Positions 38,875 to 48,273 of a stretch of 64,000 nt of DNA are shown one piece after another. The stretch covers positions 51,142-115,141 of the forward strand of contig NW_005195584.1 of assembly GCF_000372725.1 (NCBI RefSeq), given 5' to 3'. A program made the position numbers and the translations under genes. This DNA comes from Emiliania huxleyi CCMP1516. Lineage: Eukaryota; Haptophyta; Isochrysidales; Noelaerhabdaceae. Within the stretch, counting starts at the first letter, position 1; each line of letters opens with the position of its first letter. The notes beneath the pieces are model-generated. The model did no database searches and had not been told where the DNA came from. It saw only the letters and a list, made by a program, of their open reading frames with translations.

Positions 38875-39205
38875 ACGCCCGGCGGCGCCCCACCGGCGGC
38901 CGCACGCTCCGGCCACTCCGGCCTCCGGAGGCTCAAGCAACTCGAGCCACCGCGGCGACGGCGGCGGGGAGCGCCGCAAGCCGCACGGCGGCGGCAGCCA
39001 CGGGAATCGCAGCTCCCTCTACAGCCTGCACCACGGGCGCCACGTCGACCACGAGCAGCGGAATCACAGCCAGCACCACCAGCAGCACGAGCACCGCCAG
39101 CAGCACGAGCACGCGAGCCACCCGGCCGCCGCCAAGCTCACACGCGAGCCGAGCAAGGTGGTGACGGCGAGCCCCGCCGACGGAGTCCGGGCCGTGGCGG
39201 CGTAG
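37961..39205 (+). CDS. Golgi-type family 25 (GT25) glycosyltransferase-like protein
   Basis: Two exons, 37961-38386 and 38486-39205, joined by a 99-bp GC-AG intron; 381 residues. An N-terminal signal anchor (LLKLAAGLAAVYVARFLVVL) makes it a type II membrane protein. The catalytic part shows the GT25 hallmarks GCRLSHLQALYNI and GWYLVVEDDV, followed by AYAVTPAGAARMIDTI and an HVDQSLS motif. The C-terminus is odd: a pure (GGC)n tract encodes about 20 glycines, followed by a His/Ser/Gln-rich tail (HHGRHVDHEQRNHSQHHQQH). GT25 enzymes transfer galactose or glucose to lipid or hydroxylysine acceptors; the acceptor here is unknown. Confidence 0.75.
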
Positions 39206-39759
39206 AGGTGTGCCGGCACGCCTAGAGCATACACCGGTGTGGTGTGTGTGGCTCTGCCTCTGGGTGAGTTCGTTCGTGTGCCCTGACTCGTCCGACGTCC
39301 CGCGCGGCAGCAGCGGCGGCGGCGGCGGGGGTACAATCACTCCGCTCAGCTCTCTCTCTCTGACTCTCATTCCGATGCCTCGTGAGCTCGTGTGGTTGGC
39401 GTCCTGGTCCTCTCCCGTAATGCGTAATAAATGAAGAAAAGGCTAAACTCTGAGGCGGACTGAGACGAGATATGGGATTTACATTTACGTTAGGGGACAC
39501 ATCTCTCGCGGGACATATGTGTATAAGTAGAGGAACGAGTGGAGAGGACAGCACAGGGAGGGACGTGTCCGGAGGGGGGACAGCTCGGTTACATGGATTG
39601 CATCTCGGCTGCATCCAATGGCGGATGGGCGGCCTCGGATCACGGTCACGTCGGCGAGGACAGCGACGGCGTCGTTGGTTGGAGCGCAGGGGCGAGGGCG
39701 TCGAGCGCGGGTCCCCGCCCTGCACGATCCTGGTGTGAGGGATCTTGGTACGCGTACGG
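39206..39759. other. Intergenic, no gene seen
   Basis: 3' flank of the glycosyltransferase gene. Short frames lack motifs. Confidence 0.3.
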
Positions 39760-40167
39760 CTTTAGATATAGAGCTGTTTAACATTAACTTTGTTTGGCAT
39801 TGGGCCTAACAGTTGCGCTAGTGTTGGCTGAAATCCTTAACGTTGTTCAAGAGTTCACCCCAGCCTTTGCTGTTACTGTTTGTTACTGTTGTTACTGTTG
39901 TTCAGCGGTTATCAAGCAGAAATGCCAAAAAACCCGGCGGTAAAACCCGAAAATATACCTGGAGTTTCCCAGGTATTTTCGGGTATTAGAGACCCGCACT
40001 GCATGGACACTGGAGGTCGTCGTGGGTCACTGCCAGGCCTTCCTTATTGTTGTTCAGCCGGCCTAACGTTAGCTACTGTTGTTGGGGAGCCCGACTGTTG
40101 TTCTGTTGTTACTGTTAACACTAGCAACACTGTTCAGCTCCCAACGTTAAACAGCTCTACTTTAGAT
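39760..40167. mobile_element. 392-bp MITE with 8-bp target duplication
   Basis: CTTTAGAT at 39760-39767 and 40160-40167 flanks an element (39768-40159) with inverted ends TAGAGCTGTTTAAC(A/G)TT. Inside are many TTACTGTTGTT units, CTAACGTTAG palindromes and a strong hairpin (CCCGAAAATA...TATTTTCGGG, 39945-39982). It has no coding capacity. The left end has one extra A beside the duplication. Confidence 0.65.
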
Positions 40168-40626
40168 TGAAAGATTGTGATCACATTCAACCATCGTCCT
40201 CTCTCTCCCCGGGTGACAGAATATGAATATAAATTAATCAGCGCACACGCAGGCCGGCCCGTGCATGGTTTCTCCCGACGGCGACGCGCCACTCCCCCAA
40301 GCTGCACGCGAGCACGCACACCGCAACACATACACGAAGTGTGACAAAAGAGGGAGAGCACCCCGGACACCTGACACTGACACCTGTGCAAACCCGGAAG
40401 AGTACTGCCAGAGAGATAGGAGGAGAAAGGTGTGTGCTTGAAGCAATTCGTCGCTGAGAGAGACGTCGTCACAGTCGCGTCCATCACCGTGGCATCGCAT
40501 ACCAGCGTGCAGAGTCGCAGAGGGAGAGCCGAGCTCCAGACATATGCGGGTGCAGCGTGCGCAGCCCTGACGACCACCCAAATAGGCCCCCCGTGCGCCG
40601 AGCCAGCCTCGTGCGCGGAGCCCGTC

Positions 40627-42589
40627 TCAGGCGCCGAGGCAGTCTTCCTGCTCCGCCGCCTCCGCCTCTCGCGAGGCAGCCGCCTCGCGTGCCGCGCGTG
40701 GCTTGAGCCGCCCGTCCGGCGAGCCGTACGCAGAGCCGCCCTCCGGCTCGGCCGCGTTGCAGACGACACTGTCCGTGAGGCGGCGCGCGAGGTCGGGCGC
40801 GCGGACGAGGACCGCCTGGGAGGGCCACCGCTGCCGCGGCGGCTCGTCGAGCAGCAGCGCCGCCGGCCGCACCGCGGCGAGCAGCAGGAGGATCGCAGCT
40901 CCGACCGTGCCGAGGGGAAGGAGGAAGATGAGGCGCGGCGCGTCGAGCAGCCGCTCGAAGGCGAGCGCGACGAGCGGCGTGGCGTAGAGCATCGGCAACG
41001 ACTCGAGCGCCGCGACCACCGCCATCTGCTCGCCCTGCGCCTGTGGGGCATGCCGTGGACGTGTCGCGGACGTGTCCTGGCCGCACCAGCCTCTCGGCTG
41101 CTCGCCAAAGCCACCTGAGCGGGCCGCGAGTCGGAGAAGAGGGCGCGAAAGTGCGGCAGCGCGCAAGCGCCGGCAGCGAGGAGAGGGAGGCCGCCGAGGG
41201 CGGCGGCCTGCGGGGACATGAGGGAGGGACGTGTCAGAGACATGCGGAGGGGCGTGGGGAGCGAGAGGCGAGCGGCGGCTGGTGCCGACGGAGAGGGAGG
41301 TGAGGGGGGGAAGGGGGGGGCGAGGGATAGGGGGATAGAGAGAGGGAGGTAGAGAGAGGGGGAAAGAGAGAGGGGGAGGGAGCAAGAGAGAGGGGGGGGG
41401 AGGGGGCCGCCTCGGTGGCGGCGGTCGGCAGCGCGGCGAGGGCGGCGAAGTAGGCGAGCGGGAGCAGGTAGGAGGCCCGGACCATGCTGAGGTCGGAGGG
41501 GGCGGACCCGAGCAGCCGGCACGCGATCGGGTGGACGAAGAGGATGAGCGTCGCCCCGAGCGCCGAGAAGAGCGCCGAGAAGAGGCCGAGCATGTCCTGC
41601 CCCCAGCCGAGGTACCGCTGCGCGTAGAGCACGAAGCCCTGCACGCCCGCCTGCACTCCTCCGGTCGCGAGGAGGAAGGCGAGGACGAGGCCGAGGAGCT
41701 GGCCGCGCCGCTCGCTCACCAGCCGCAGCAGCAGCAGCGGGGTGAACGAGTGCACCCAGCCGCCCAGACTCGCACGCGGCGCCGCCGGCTGCGGCGAAGG
41801 AGGCGCAGTGGCAAAGAGCAGCGCGGCCACCGCGTACATGCCAGCGGCGAGGGCCCAGACGCCGGCGTAGCCCACCGCCGCGACGAGCGGCCCGGAGAAG
41901 AGCGGGCCGATGCACGCCACGTACAGCATGATCGAGTCGAGCCGCGAGAAGGCGCGCCCGCGCCCGCCGCTGCGCGTGAAGTCGGCGATGTAGGCAAAGG
42001 CGGCGGCGAGGAAGACGAAGGTGCCGCCCAAGGCGCCGGTCAGCGTCCACGCGGCCAGCGCGTAGTAGACGCCGAGGTCGTACCACACGACGAGAGCGAG
42101 GAGCGAGTAGCCGACCGCCTGACCCACTGCCGGCAGAGAGGCACAGATCCGCCGGCCAAACCGGTCGGAGAGCATCCCGGCCCAGCCAGCGATGCAGACG
42201 GAGCACACGCCATGGCTGAAGGAGAAGAGCGCCGAGCGCGACGCAACCATCTTTGCGACGTCGTCCGGCGACGCCTCCGGGTACGATTTCTTGACGTCGA
42301 CCTCGAGCCACGGCGTGAAGGCAGACAGCGCGAGAAACGAGGCCGAAGTGAAGGGCAGCACCGCCGCGTAGATGCGAGCGGCGGGAAACGCCGCGGCTGT
42401 GGAGGCGGCGGAAGTGGCGGCGGGGGAATGAGCGCTGCGGCACTCTGCCATTTGAGCCTTGGGCGGCGCGCGCGAGCACGGCGTGCTCTGGTTGCAGCCA
42501 GCCCGACTTTTCGGTCCTCTTCCCGGCGGTACAAACAGTGAGAAGAAATCCCCGGCGAGCGACTGCACTCCATCGGCCGAGTCGTTCAT
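40627..42589 (-). CDS. Major facilitator superfamily transporter
   Basis: Three exons, 42589-41411, 41207-41106 and 41034-40627; 562 residues. It has twelve probable helices, for example YAAVLPFTSASFLALSAF, the loop 2-3 signature GWAGMLSDRFGRR (MFS motif G-x3-D-R-x-GRR), YYALAAWTLTGALGGTFVFL, LLGLVLAFLLATGGV and, in the last exon, GEQMAVVAALESLPMLYATP and LLPLGTVGAAILLLLAAV. The C-terminal tail is charged and Ala-rich. The substrate cannot be told from sequence; some tetracycline/hippocampus-abundant-transcript-like carriers look similar. Both introns are best read with GC donors (41410 and 41105); for the second a GT donor at 41114 is the alternative. The first intron is a long pyrimidine-rich tract. 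It starts 45 bp after the stop of the CRAL-TRIO gene on the same strand. Confidence 0.75.
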
Positions 42590-42634
42590 CTCGAAGATAT
42601 CTATAGAATCTCTCGCTCGTGGCGTACACAGACT

Positions 42635-43927
42635 TCACGAGAGCGCCGCACTGCAGTACCCCGCCAGCTTGCTCCCCGGCGTCAGCGCCGCGCGCTCGCT
42701 CGGCTCGAGCCTCGCGATGCCGGTGTGCTCCGCCACGTCGTCGGGCAGCCGCTCGCAGCTGCCGCCGTAGACGGCGGGGCGGCTCGCGCGCGGCGCGAAC
42801 GCCTCGACGGCGGCGGCCGAGGTGGCGGGCGCGTGCACCTCGATCCGCGCGCGAAGCTCGTCCGAGAGCCACGGGTGCACGACGCGGTACACGGCGGCAA
42901 AGAGGGAGGGCGCGTTGACGCACGCCACCCGGCCGACCAGCTCGGGGTACCAGCGGTCGGGCAGCGTGAGGAGCGGCCGCTGCCGCAGCAGCACGCGCGG
43001 CGCGACGTGGCTCAGCGCGAGGCCGTCGTAGTCGAGCAGGATCTCCCGCCGCACCAGCCGGCCCGCCTCGACCGACGCGCGGTCGCAGTTGGCCAGCGCG
43101 GCCTCGAGCAGCATCAGGCCGGCCGCCTCGAACTGGGCGGCGCTCTGTGTCGCGTACCAGCGCGACGCGTCGAAGCCGCCGACGTGGATCAGCGTGAGCG
43201 GGCCGCCCTTGCCGCCCGTGCGGTGCGAGAGCAGCATCGGGCACAGCGTGAGCAGCTTGAGCACCTCCGTCTCGTCGAGCACCTTGCCACCAACAAGAAG
43301 ATAGCATCACAGCAGTAATACTCGTGATACCCTCTGGCGCGAAGTCACCTTGCCGCCACGCAGCAGCCCGCGCCGCAGCGAGGAGGCGCCCGACTCCTCG
43401 CGCCACCGCACGGCGCCGCGGACCCACTCGCACGCGCGCGCCGCGTCGCCCCGCGCGCCGGAGAGGAAGCGGAGCAGGAACGGGTCGAGGTACGCGTCCG
43501 GCTCGCCTCCCGCCGCCTCATACGCCTCGCGCAGCGCGGCCAGCGGCGCGGCGTGATCGAGGAGCAGCGCGGCGAGCGGTTCGCCAGCCTCGATCTGCGC
43601 CGGCAAGAAGAGGCGGCTGGGCGGCTTTGCCTCCGGGCGCGAGTCGGTCGAGCCGGCGGCGGCGGCCAGCAGAGCCTTGCGGTCGATCGAGCGCACCATC
43701 ACGCACATGCGGCAGAGGAGAGCGCTCTGCACGACGAGCAGCGCGCCCTGAAGTAGACCAAGCAGCCGGCCGCCGTCCCAGTTCGGCGGCGGTGGCGGCG
43801 GCGGCGGCTGCTGTCGCCGCAACAGCCGCGACCACCACGCGGGGGAGGCTGTGGCGGGCGCGGCCAATTCGGCGGCGTGTGGCTGGCTGGGCGCGGAGGC
43901 GAGGAGGAGGAGAAGAGCGGCTGGCAT
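42635..43927 (-). CDS. CRAL-TRIO (Sec14-like) lipid-binding protein
   Basis: Two exons, 43927-43349 and 43282-42635; 408 residues. The N-terminus has a signal-like segment (MPAALLLLLASA) and a second hydrophobic stretch (LLGLLQGALLVVQSALLC), so it is probably membrane-associated. The CRAL-TRIO N-lobe is LDPFLLRFLSGARGDAARAC, and the lipid-binding lobe follows: GPLTLIHVGGFDASRW, ILLDYDGLALSHV, YPELVGRVACVNAPSLFAAV and HPWLSDELRARIEVHA. Such proteins carry or present phosphoinositides, tocopherols or other hydrophobic ligands. The 66-bp GT-AG intron (43348-43283) is flanked by copies of GGCGGCAAGGTG / GGTGGCAAGGTG. The gene is divergent from the exchanger gene at 44094. Confidence 0.8.
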
Positions 43928-44093
43928 GTGACAAGGCAGCGCGTGCGCTTTTTCTTCTTTTGTCGAGTCAATTGTAGTCCTGTTTCTCTCCAAAGAAGTC
44001 AATTCTACGTGGGCCCTCGGTTGTCGAAGGCTTCTAAAGAGGTCTGAAAAACCAAAAGAAAGCGAACCCGCCAACAATCACCCTGCTACTGGA
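43928..44093. promoter_or_regulatory. Head-to-head promoter interval
   Basis: 166 bp between the start codons of the CRAL-TRIO gene (-) and the cation exchanger gene (+), AT-richer than both genes. It must serve both. Confidence 0.45.
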
Positions 44094-45534
44094 ATGCTCC
44101 ACCTTCACCTCTGTTGGGACGTCGAGGACCTGTGCTTCGACCTCATCGACCACCACCCACTTGGCATCGCGGTCGAGCTCGTGATCGCCGTGTACTCTTT
44201 CGTCGGCATCGCCGCGACCGCCGACGGCCCGCTGGCACAGAGCCTCGAGACTCTGTGCCAGCGATGGCGCGTGCCTGAGGATGTGGCGGGTGCATCCTTC
44301 ATGGCGTTCGGCGGGTCGGCGCCCGAGATCATCGTCGCGGCGGTCTCCACGATGAAGGCCTCCGTGGCGATGCAAGGCCACCACCGGACGGCGCTCGACG
44401 CCGAGGCGCACTCAGCCTACGCGACGAGCCTCGGCATCTCCTCTGTGGTTGGCTCCGGCATGCTCGCCTTCACGCTGATCCCGGGCCTCTGCGCGCTCGT
44501 CGTGCCGCGCACCCTGCGCCTCAAGCGCAGGCCCGTCGTGCGGGACGCCGCCGGCTACCTGCTCTCGCTCGCGCTGCTCCACCGCTGCGTCCTGCGCGGG
44601 CACGCCTCGTTTGGCGCGGCGCTGCAGATGCTGGTGCTGTACGGAGGCTACCTGGCGGTCACCGCCGTGGCGCCCCGCCTGCGAGAGAGCTACCGCGCGT
44701 CCGGCTTGAGCGAGCGCTGGAGCCGCAAGTCGGCGGAGCTGGGCGAGGCGCTCGCGCCAGAGGCTGCAGAGGAGGAGGAGGGGTCGGGCAAGGCTGGCGC
44801 GGCAGAGGCGGAGGCGGAGGACCAGGCGGGGGAGGAGGCGGAGGCGCCGCCGGGCGCGTGCGGCCGGCTCCTCGCCCTCCCCTTCCGCCCGCTGCTCGCG
44901 CTGCTCCGCGCCAGCTGCCCCGACTGCGAGCTCGGCGGAGAGGGCGAGCCGCTGTACCCGCTCACGCTGACGGTGGCCTTTGCGTGGCTGTCGGTCTTCT
45001 CGTTCGCCCTCTCCGCCGCCGTGACCCGCTGGGGCACGCTCCTAAATCTGCCTCCCTCGGTGATGGGTGTCTACGTCATCGCGGTCGGGGCGCAGGTTCC
45101 CGACACGCTGCAAGCGGTCGCGGTGGCGCGGCGCGGGCTCGGCTCGATGGCGGTGGCCAGCGCCGTCGGCTCGCAAGTCATCAACGTCCTCGTCGGGCTC
45201 GGCCTGCCGTGGCTCCTCTCCAGCAGCGCTGGCCGTGAGGTCGCCATCAAAGGCCGTTCCGAGCTCATCGACGCTATCTGGCTCATGCGCGCGCCCACCG
45301 CCCCTCCCACCCACCGCCCCTCCCGAAGCAACACCCCGACGCCACACGCACCGCCGCCGCAGGTACGCAGCGGTGCTCGCCTACCTCGCCGTCCTCATCG
45401 CCCCCACCGCCCCGAGTTGGTGCAGCCGCGGCCACGCGCGCCTCGGCCGCGCGCAAGGCAAGCTGCTCATCGGCTGCTACGCCGGCCTCGTCGCGCTCCA
45501 CGCCGTCCGCGCCCAGATGTCCGCCGACTGGTGA
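44094..45534 (+). CDS. K-dependent Na/Ca exchanger-like (CaCA family) protein
   Basis: Two exons, 44094-45286 and 45363-45534, joined by a 76-bp GC-AG intron; 454 residues. The two alpha repeats that form the ion pathway are clear. Alpha-1 is GASFMAFGGSAPEIIVAAVS. Alpha-2 is YVIAVGAQVPDTLQAVAVAR followed by GLGSMAVASAVGSQVINVLV and GLGLPWLL, close to the NCKX pattern, with the key Asp of VPD kept. An acidic cytosolic loop (EEEEGSGKAGAAEAEAEDQA) separates the halves, and the C-terminal helices are in exon 2 (YAAVLAYLAVLIAP, LLIGCYAGLVALHAV). It exchanges cations, probably Ca2+ against Na+ (and K+), at a cellular membrane; the exact ion set is inferred. Confidence 0.88.
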
Positions 45535-45594
45535 GCAGCGGCGGCGTGGGCGAGCGCTGGCTCGGGTTCGGGCGAGGAGGCGCACGCACGCGCA

Positions 45595-46590
45595 ACCTTT
45601 TCAGGATCTTTTTAGCCCGGTCTGGACGGTTTTTTTGCGGCATCTTGATGTATCTCTCCATATCTGACCGTATCCCGCGCCATATCCCGCCACATATACG
45701 TCCCGCCATTTTCCTCGCTCCGGTGCAGCTGCCAGGGCTGCTGGCGCGTGGCGGCCGCCGCGGGAAACTTAGGGTACCCCTAGGCTTAAAAGGGTGGGCC
45801 CTGGGGCGCCTGCGGCTTAAACGGCTTAAAACCGGCCTAGGCCGGTTTTAAGAGCTGCTGGGCCTCCGATTCCTTAAACGGTCTTAAACGCTTAAACGCT
45901 GCGGGAGAGCTCCCGAGGTCGATGGTCCGGGAGGCTCCCCACAGACGCCGGAGGCCGGGAAGCTGGCTACAGTCAGCTGGCACGCGTCCCCTATGCGAGT
46001 ATGGCTCCTGCCAGTGCACCAGACTTACAGATGTGTCTTCAGAGGCGGGTTTGTGCCTAATAACGGCAGTATTGGAGAAAACGGCGCCGAACGCAGCGAC
46101 GCGTGCTGGTGAGGCCGATTTTCTTAAACGGTCTTAAAAGAGGGACCCCCCGTGCCTGCAATCTCTTAAATGACAATTTGAGCCCCCAAACCTCCTCATT
46201 TCTTAAAAAGTCTTTAAAAAATCCGGCCCTCAGAACCCTAGGGGTACCCTAAGGCGGGAAAAGGGTCTTTAATCCACTAAGAGTCTAAGACACAGTCGGC
46301 TCGCCACGAGCACGACGATGGACGAACATCCATCCAGGGGGCGGCTTCCCGCTGGGCGCCGGCCGCCCTCACCGCTTCCGTCGCGTCCGATTTGCGGTTC
46401 ACGCTTTCACGGACGTTGTCGTGAACACATCGTGGGGGGGCTCCGTCCGTATCTCACATCATATCCACGTGTATCTCCTGGTATCTCCCGGTATCCCGCC
46501 ATATCCCGCCATATCCCGCCATATCCCGCCGGCGCGCCGCGGATACCGCGAAAAAAACCGTCCAGACCAAGGGGATCTTTTCACTGGCGC
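45595..46590. repeat. Inverted flanks around a MITE
   Basis: GGTCTGGACGGTTTTTTTGCGG (about 45621-45642) recurs inverted at about 46564-46543, near matching GATCTTTTT/AAAGATC words. Direct TATCCCGCCA-type satellites lie next to both (45670-45710 and 46490-46530). This may be an older element into which the MITE inserted. Confidence 0.45.
45760..46261. mobile_element. 486-bp MITE with 17-bp inverted ends and 8-bp target duplication
   Basis: GCGGGAAA at 45760-45767 and 46254-46261 flanks an element at 45768-46253 whose ends are perfect inverted repeats of CTTAGGGTACCCCTAGG. It contains a perfect 28-bp palindrome at 45825-45852 (CTTAAAACCGG...centre CCTAGG) and several TCTTAAACG words. It has no coding capacity. 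The 8-bp duplication suggests hAT-type mobilisation. Confidence 0.8.
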
Positions 46591-46777
46591 GATATACACA
46601 CGCCCCCAACGGCGCGCATGTTTGAAGTAGCGCCGCGCGCCGCGGGGACAGAGAGTCGTGTGTGTGTGTGTGTGGGGGGGGGGGGGGAGGAATAGGCTCT
46701 CCCGTGGGACCTGTAGGCTCTCGCGTGAGCAGAGCATGCCGCGCCCTCTAACGTCTACACATGTCACAGTACAAAGT

Positions 46778-47647
46778 CTACACTTTTCGGGGGTCCTCCA
46801 GATCAAGCTCGACAAACAGCCGGCGCCACTCCTCCAAGAGAGGCCTCCACTCCGCAACGAGGTCGCGCATGCCTTGGAGCAGCGTCTCGTCCTCGCACGG
46901 AGCGGTCGTGGAACGCAGCCGTGCGAGGAATGCGGCCCTGGGCAGCATCCCACGCGGTAAGCCAAACCGATACACGCGACGAAGAAGCGAGCCGTGGAAC
47001 GGCTCTAGCTCCACAGCGTACGCATGCAGCGCTGCATTTCGTGGGCTGAGCGTGTCGTTAGGATCGCTCGCTGCAACATCACCAAAGAGAGTAGAGTGAA
47101 ATGCAATGGTCCGGCGTAGCCAAAGCAGCCCGCATGCGGCGCTTGGGTCCTTCAGAACGCCGCCCGCCTTGTGGATGCCAGTCCGAGCCTCGGCCTCGAG
47201 GAGTTCCCGCATCGTCATTTCGCCAGTAGTCTTGTCGGGCCTCCACCCCTCCCTGACAGACTGGATGTTTGCCTCGAAGTACCGCGCTGGGGCGGCCATA
47301 GCACCGCCCATTGCGCGCTGCAACGCGAGAAATTCGTCGCACGCGTCGAGGAGGCGTCCCACGTCAACGTCAATACGCTGCTTGGTAGAGTGAGCCCTCC
47401 AGCTCATTGCGCTCTTTGGCGAATAGACATTCGCGGTCAAGCATGAAGAAAACGCCCGCACCACTGGCACGAGACGATGCGGTGCATTATGATGAGGTGC
47501 ATCGTCTCCTCCCGCTAGCTCTCGTGCGGCCCGAAGACCACCCGCCGCGGCGACTGCTAGCACAGTGACGAAGAGCGAGACTGCCAGCGCCAAGTTGGAG
47601 GAGCAGCTCGAGTAGAACAATGGCAAGAACTCGTCGCTGGAAGACAT
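46778..47647 (-). CDS. GLTP-domain (glycolipid transfer-like) protein with N-terminal membrane anchor
   Basis: Intronless, 289 residues from the first ATG at 47647. One transmembrane helix lies near the N-terminus (LALAVSLFVTVLAVAAAGGL). The rest fits the all-helical GLTP fold: YFEANIQSVREGW (the D-x3-N-I region), LLEAEARTGIHKAGGV, GLLWLRRTIAFHSTLFGDV (with the conserved W of the sugar site) and LEPFHGSLLRRVYRFGLPRG (with the conserved His). By my alignment the Asp and Lys that grip the sugar in human GLTP (D48, K55) are not conserved here, so the ligand may differ, for example ceramide-1-phosphate or a phospholipid. Membrane anchoring would make it act at contact sites rather than in the cytosol. 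Confidence 0.7.
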   Translation of the reverse strand: MSSSDEFLPLFYSSCSSNLALAVSLFVTVLAVAAAGGLRAARELAGGDDAPHHNAPHRLVPVVRAFSSCLTANVYSPKSAMSWRAHSTKQRIDVDVGRLLDACDEFLALQRAMGGAMAAPARYFEANIQSVREGWRPDKTTGEMTMRELLEAEARTGIHKAGGVLKDPSAACGLLWLRRTIAFHSTLFGDVAASDPNDTLSPRNAALHAYAVELEPFHGSLLRRVYRFGLPRGMLPRAAFLARLRSTTAPCEDETLLQGMRDLVAEWRPLLEEWRRLFVELDLEDPRKV

Positions 47648-47704
47648 AGAGCACGGAATCGGACGGGGGGCGTTATCTACCGGAACTTTGTGAGAATTGT
47701 ACAA

Positions 47705-48273
47705 ACCAGCGTCGGGAGACCCGAGAGCGGCACGCTACATTCAGCGCAGCCCCTGAGCCCTGTTCCTCTCAGTGCGCGCGCCGGTGCGCGCGCCGAGTTA
47801 GCCTTCGGGCCGCGTTGTGGGCGAGAGTGAGAGACACCCGTATAGCGCGCCACGGCCCACGCCCCCAGCCCCACGCGAGTACGGTCGCCCAAAAGGGAAA
47901 CACTCCCGAAAAGACCCCCAAAAGAGCCTTTTTTTCGCTGCTTGTCGGTCATGTCTGTCCGCTATATCCTGTAGACTGGGCAACTACTGGGCAACCCCGA
48001 CACCGTGCCCGCCCCTGTGAGCTGTGTACGCGGCCGTGCGAACTCGTGAGTGTCCAACCTGGAAAAATGACCTTCTCTGTAGCTTATGGGCATACGGCGA
48101 TCGATTTCACGCGCCTCGCGCTGTCCCTACGCGACGACGGACTCGTTTGAGGCTCGTACGTAAACTGCGCATGGAAACTGTACGTGCGCTGTACTCCGCT
48201 CCGACGTACAAGCCATCACACCCGGGACCCTTCCCATCTCACTGCCCACAACACTCTACAACGTGTCGTTGAC
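47705..48273. other. Intergenic, no gene seen
   Basis: Short region between the GLTP gene (its 5' side) and the 3' end of the Pol theta-like gene. It has an inverted GCGCGCGCC/GGTGCGCGC cluster near 47775 and no supported frame. Confidence 0.3.

Noticed and set aside
40134-43433. A 1099-codon open frame on the - strand
   Set aside because: It runs across the MFS and CRAL-TRIO genes in a wrong frame and ends inside a MITE; its Arg/Ala-rich text has no motif.
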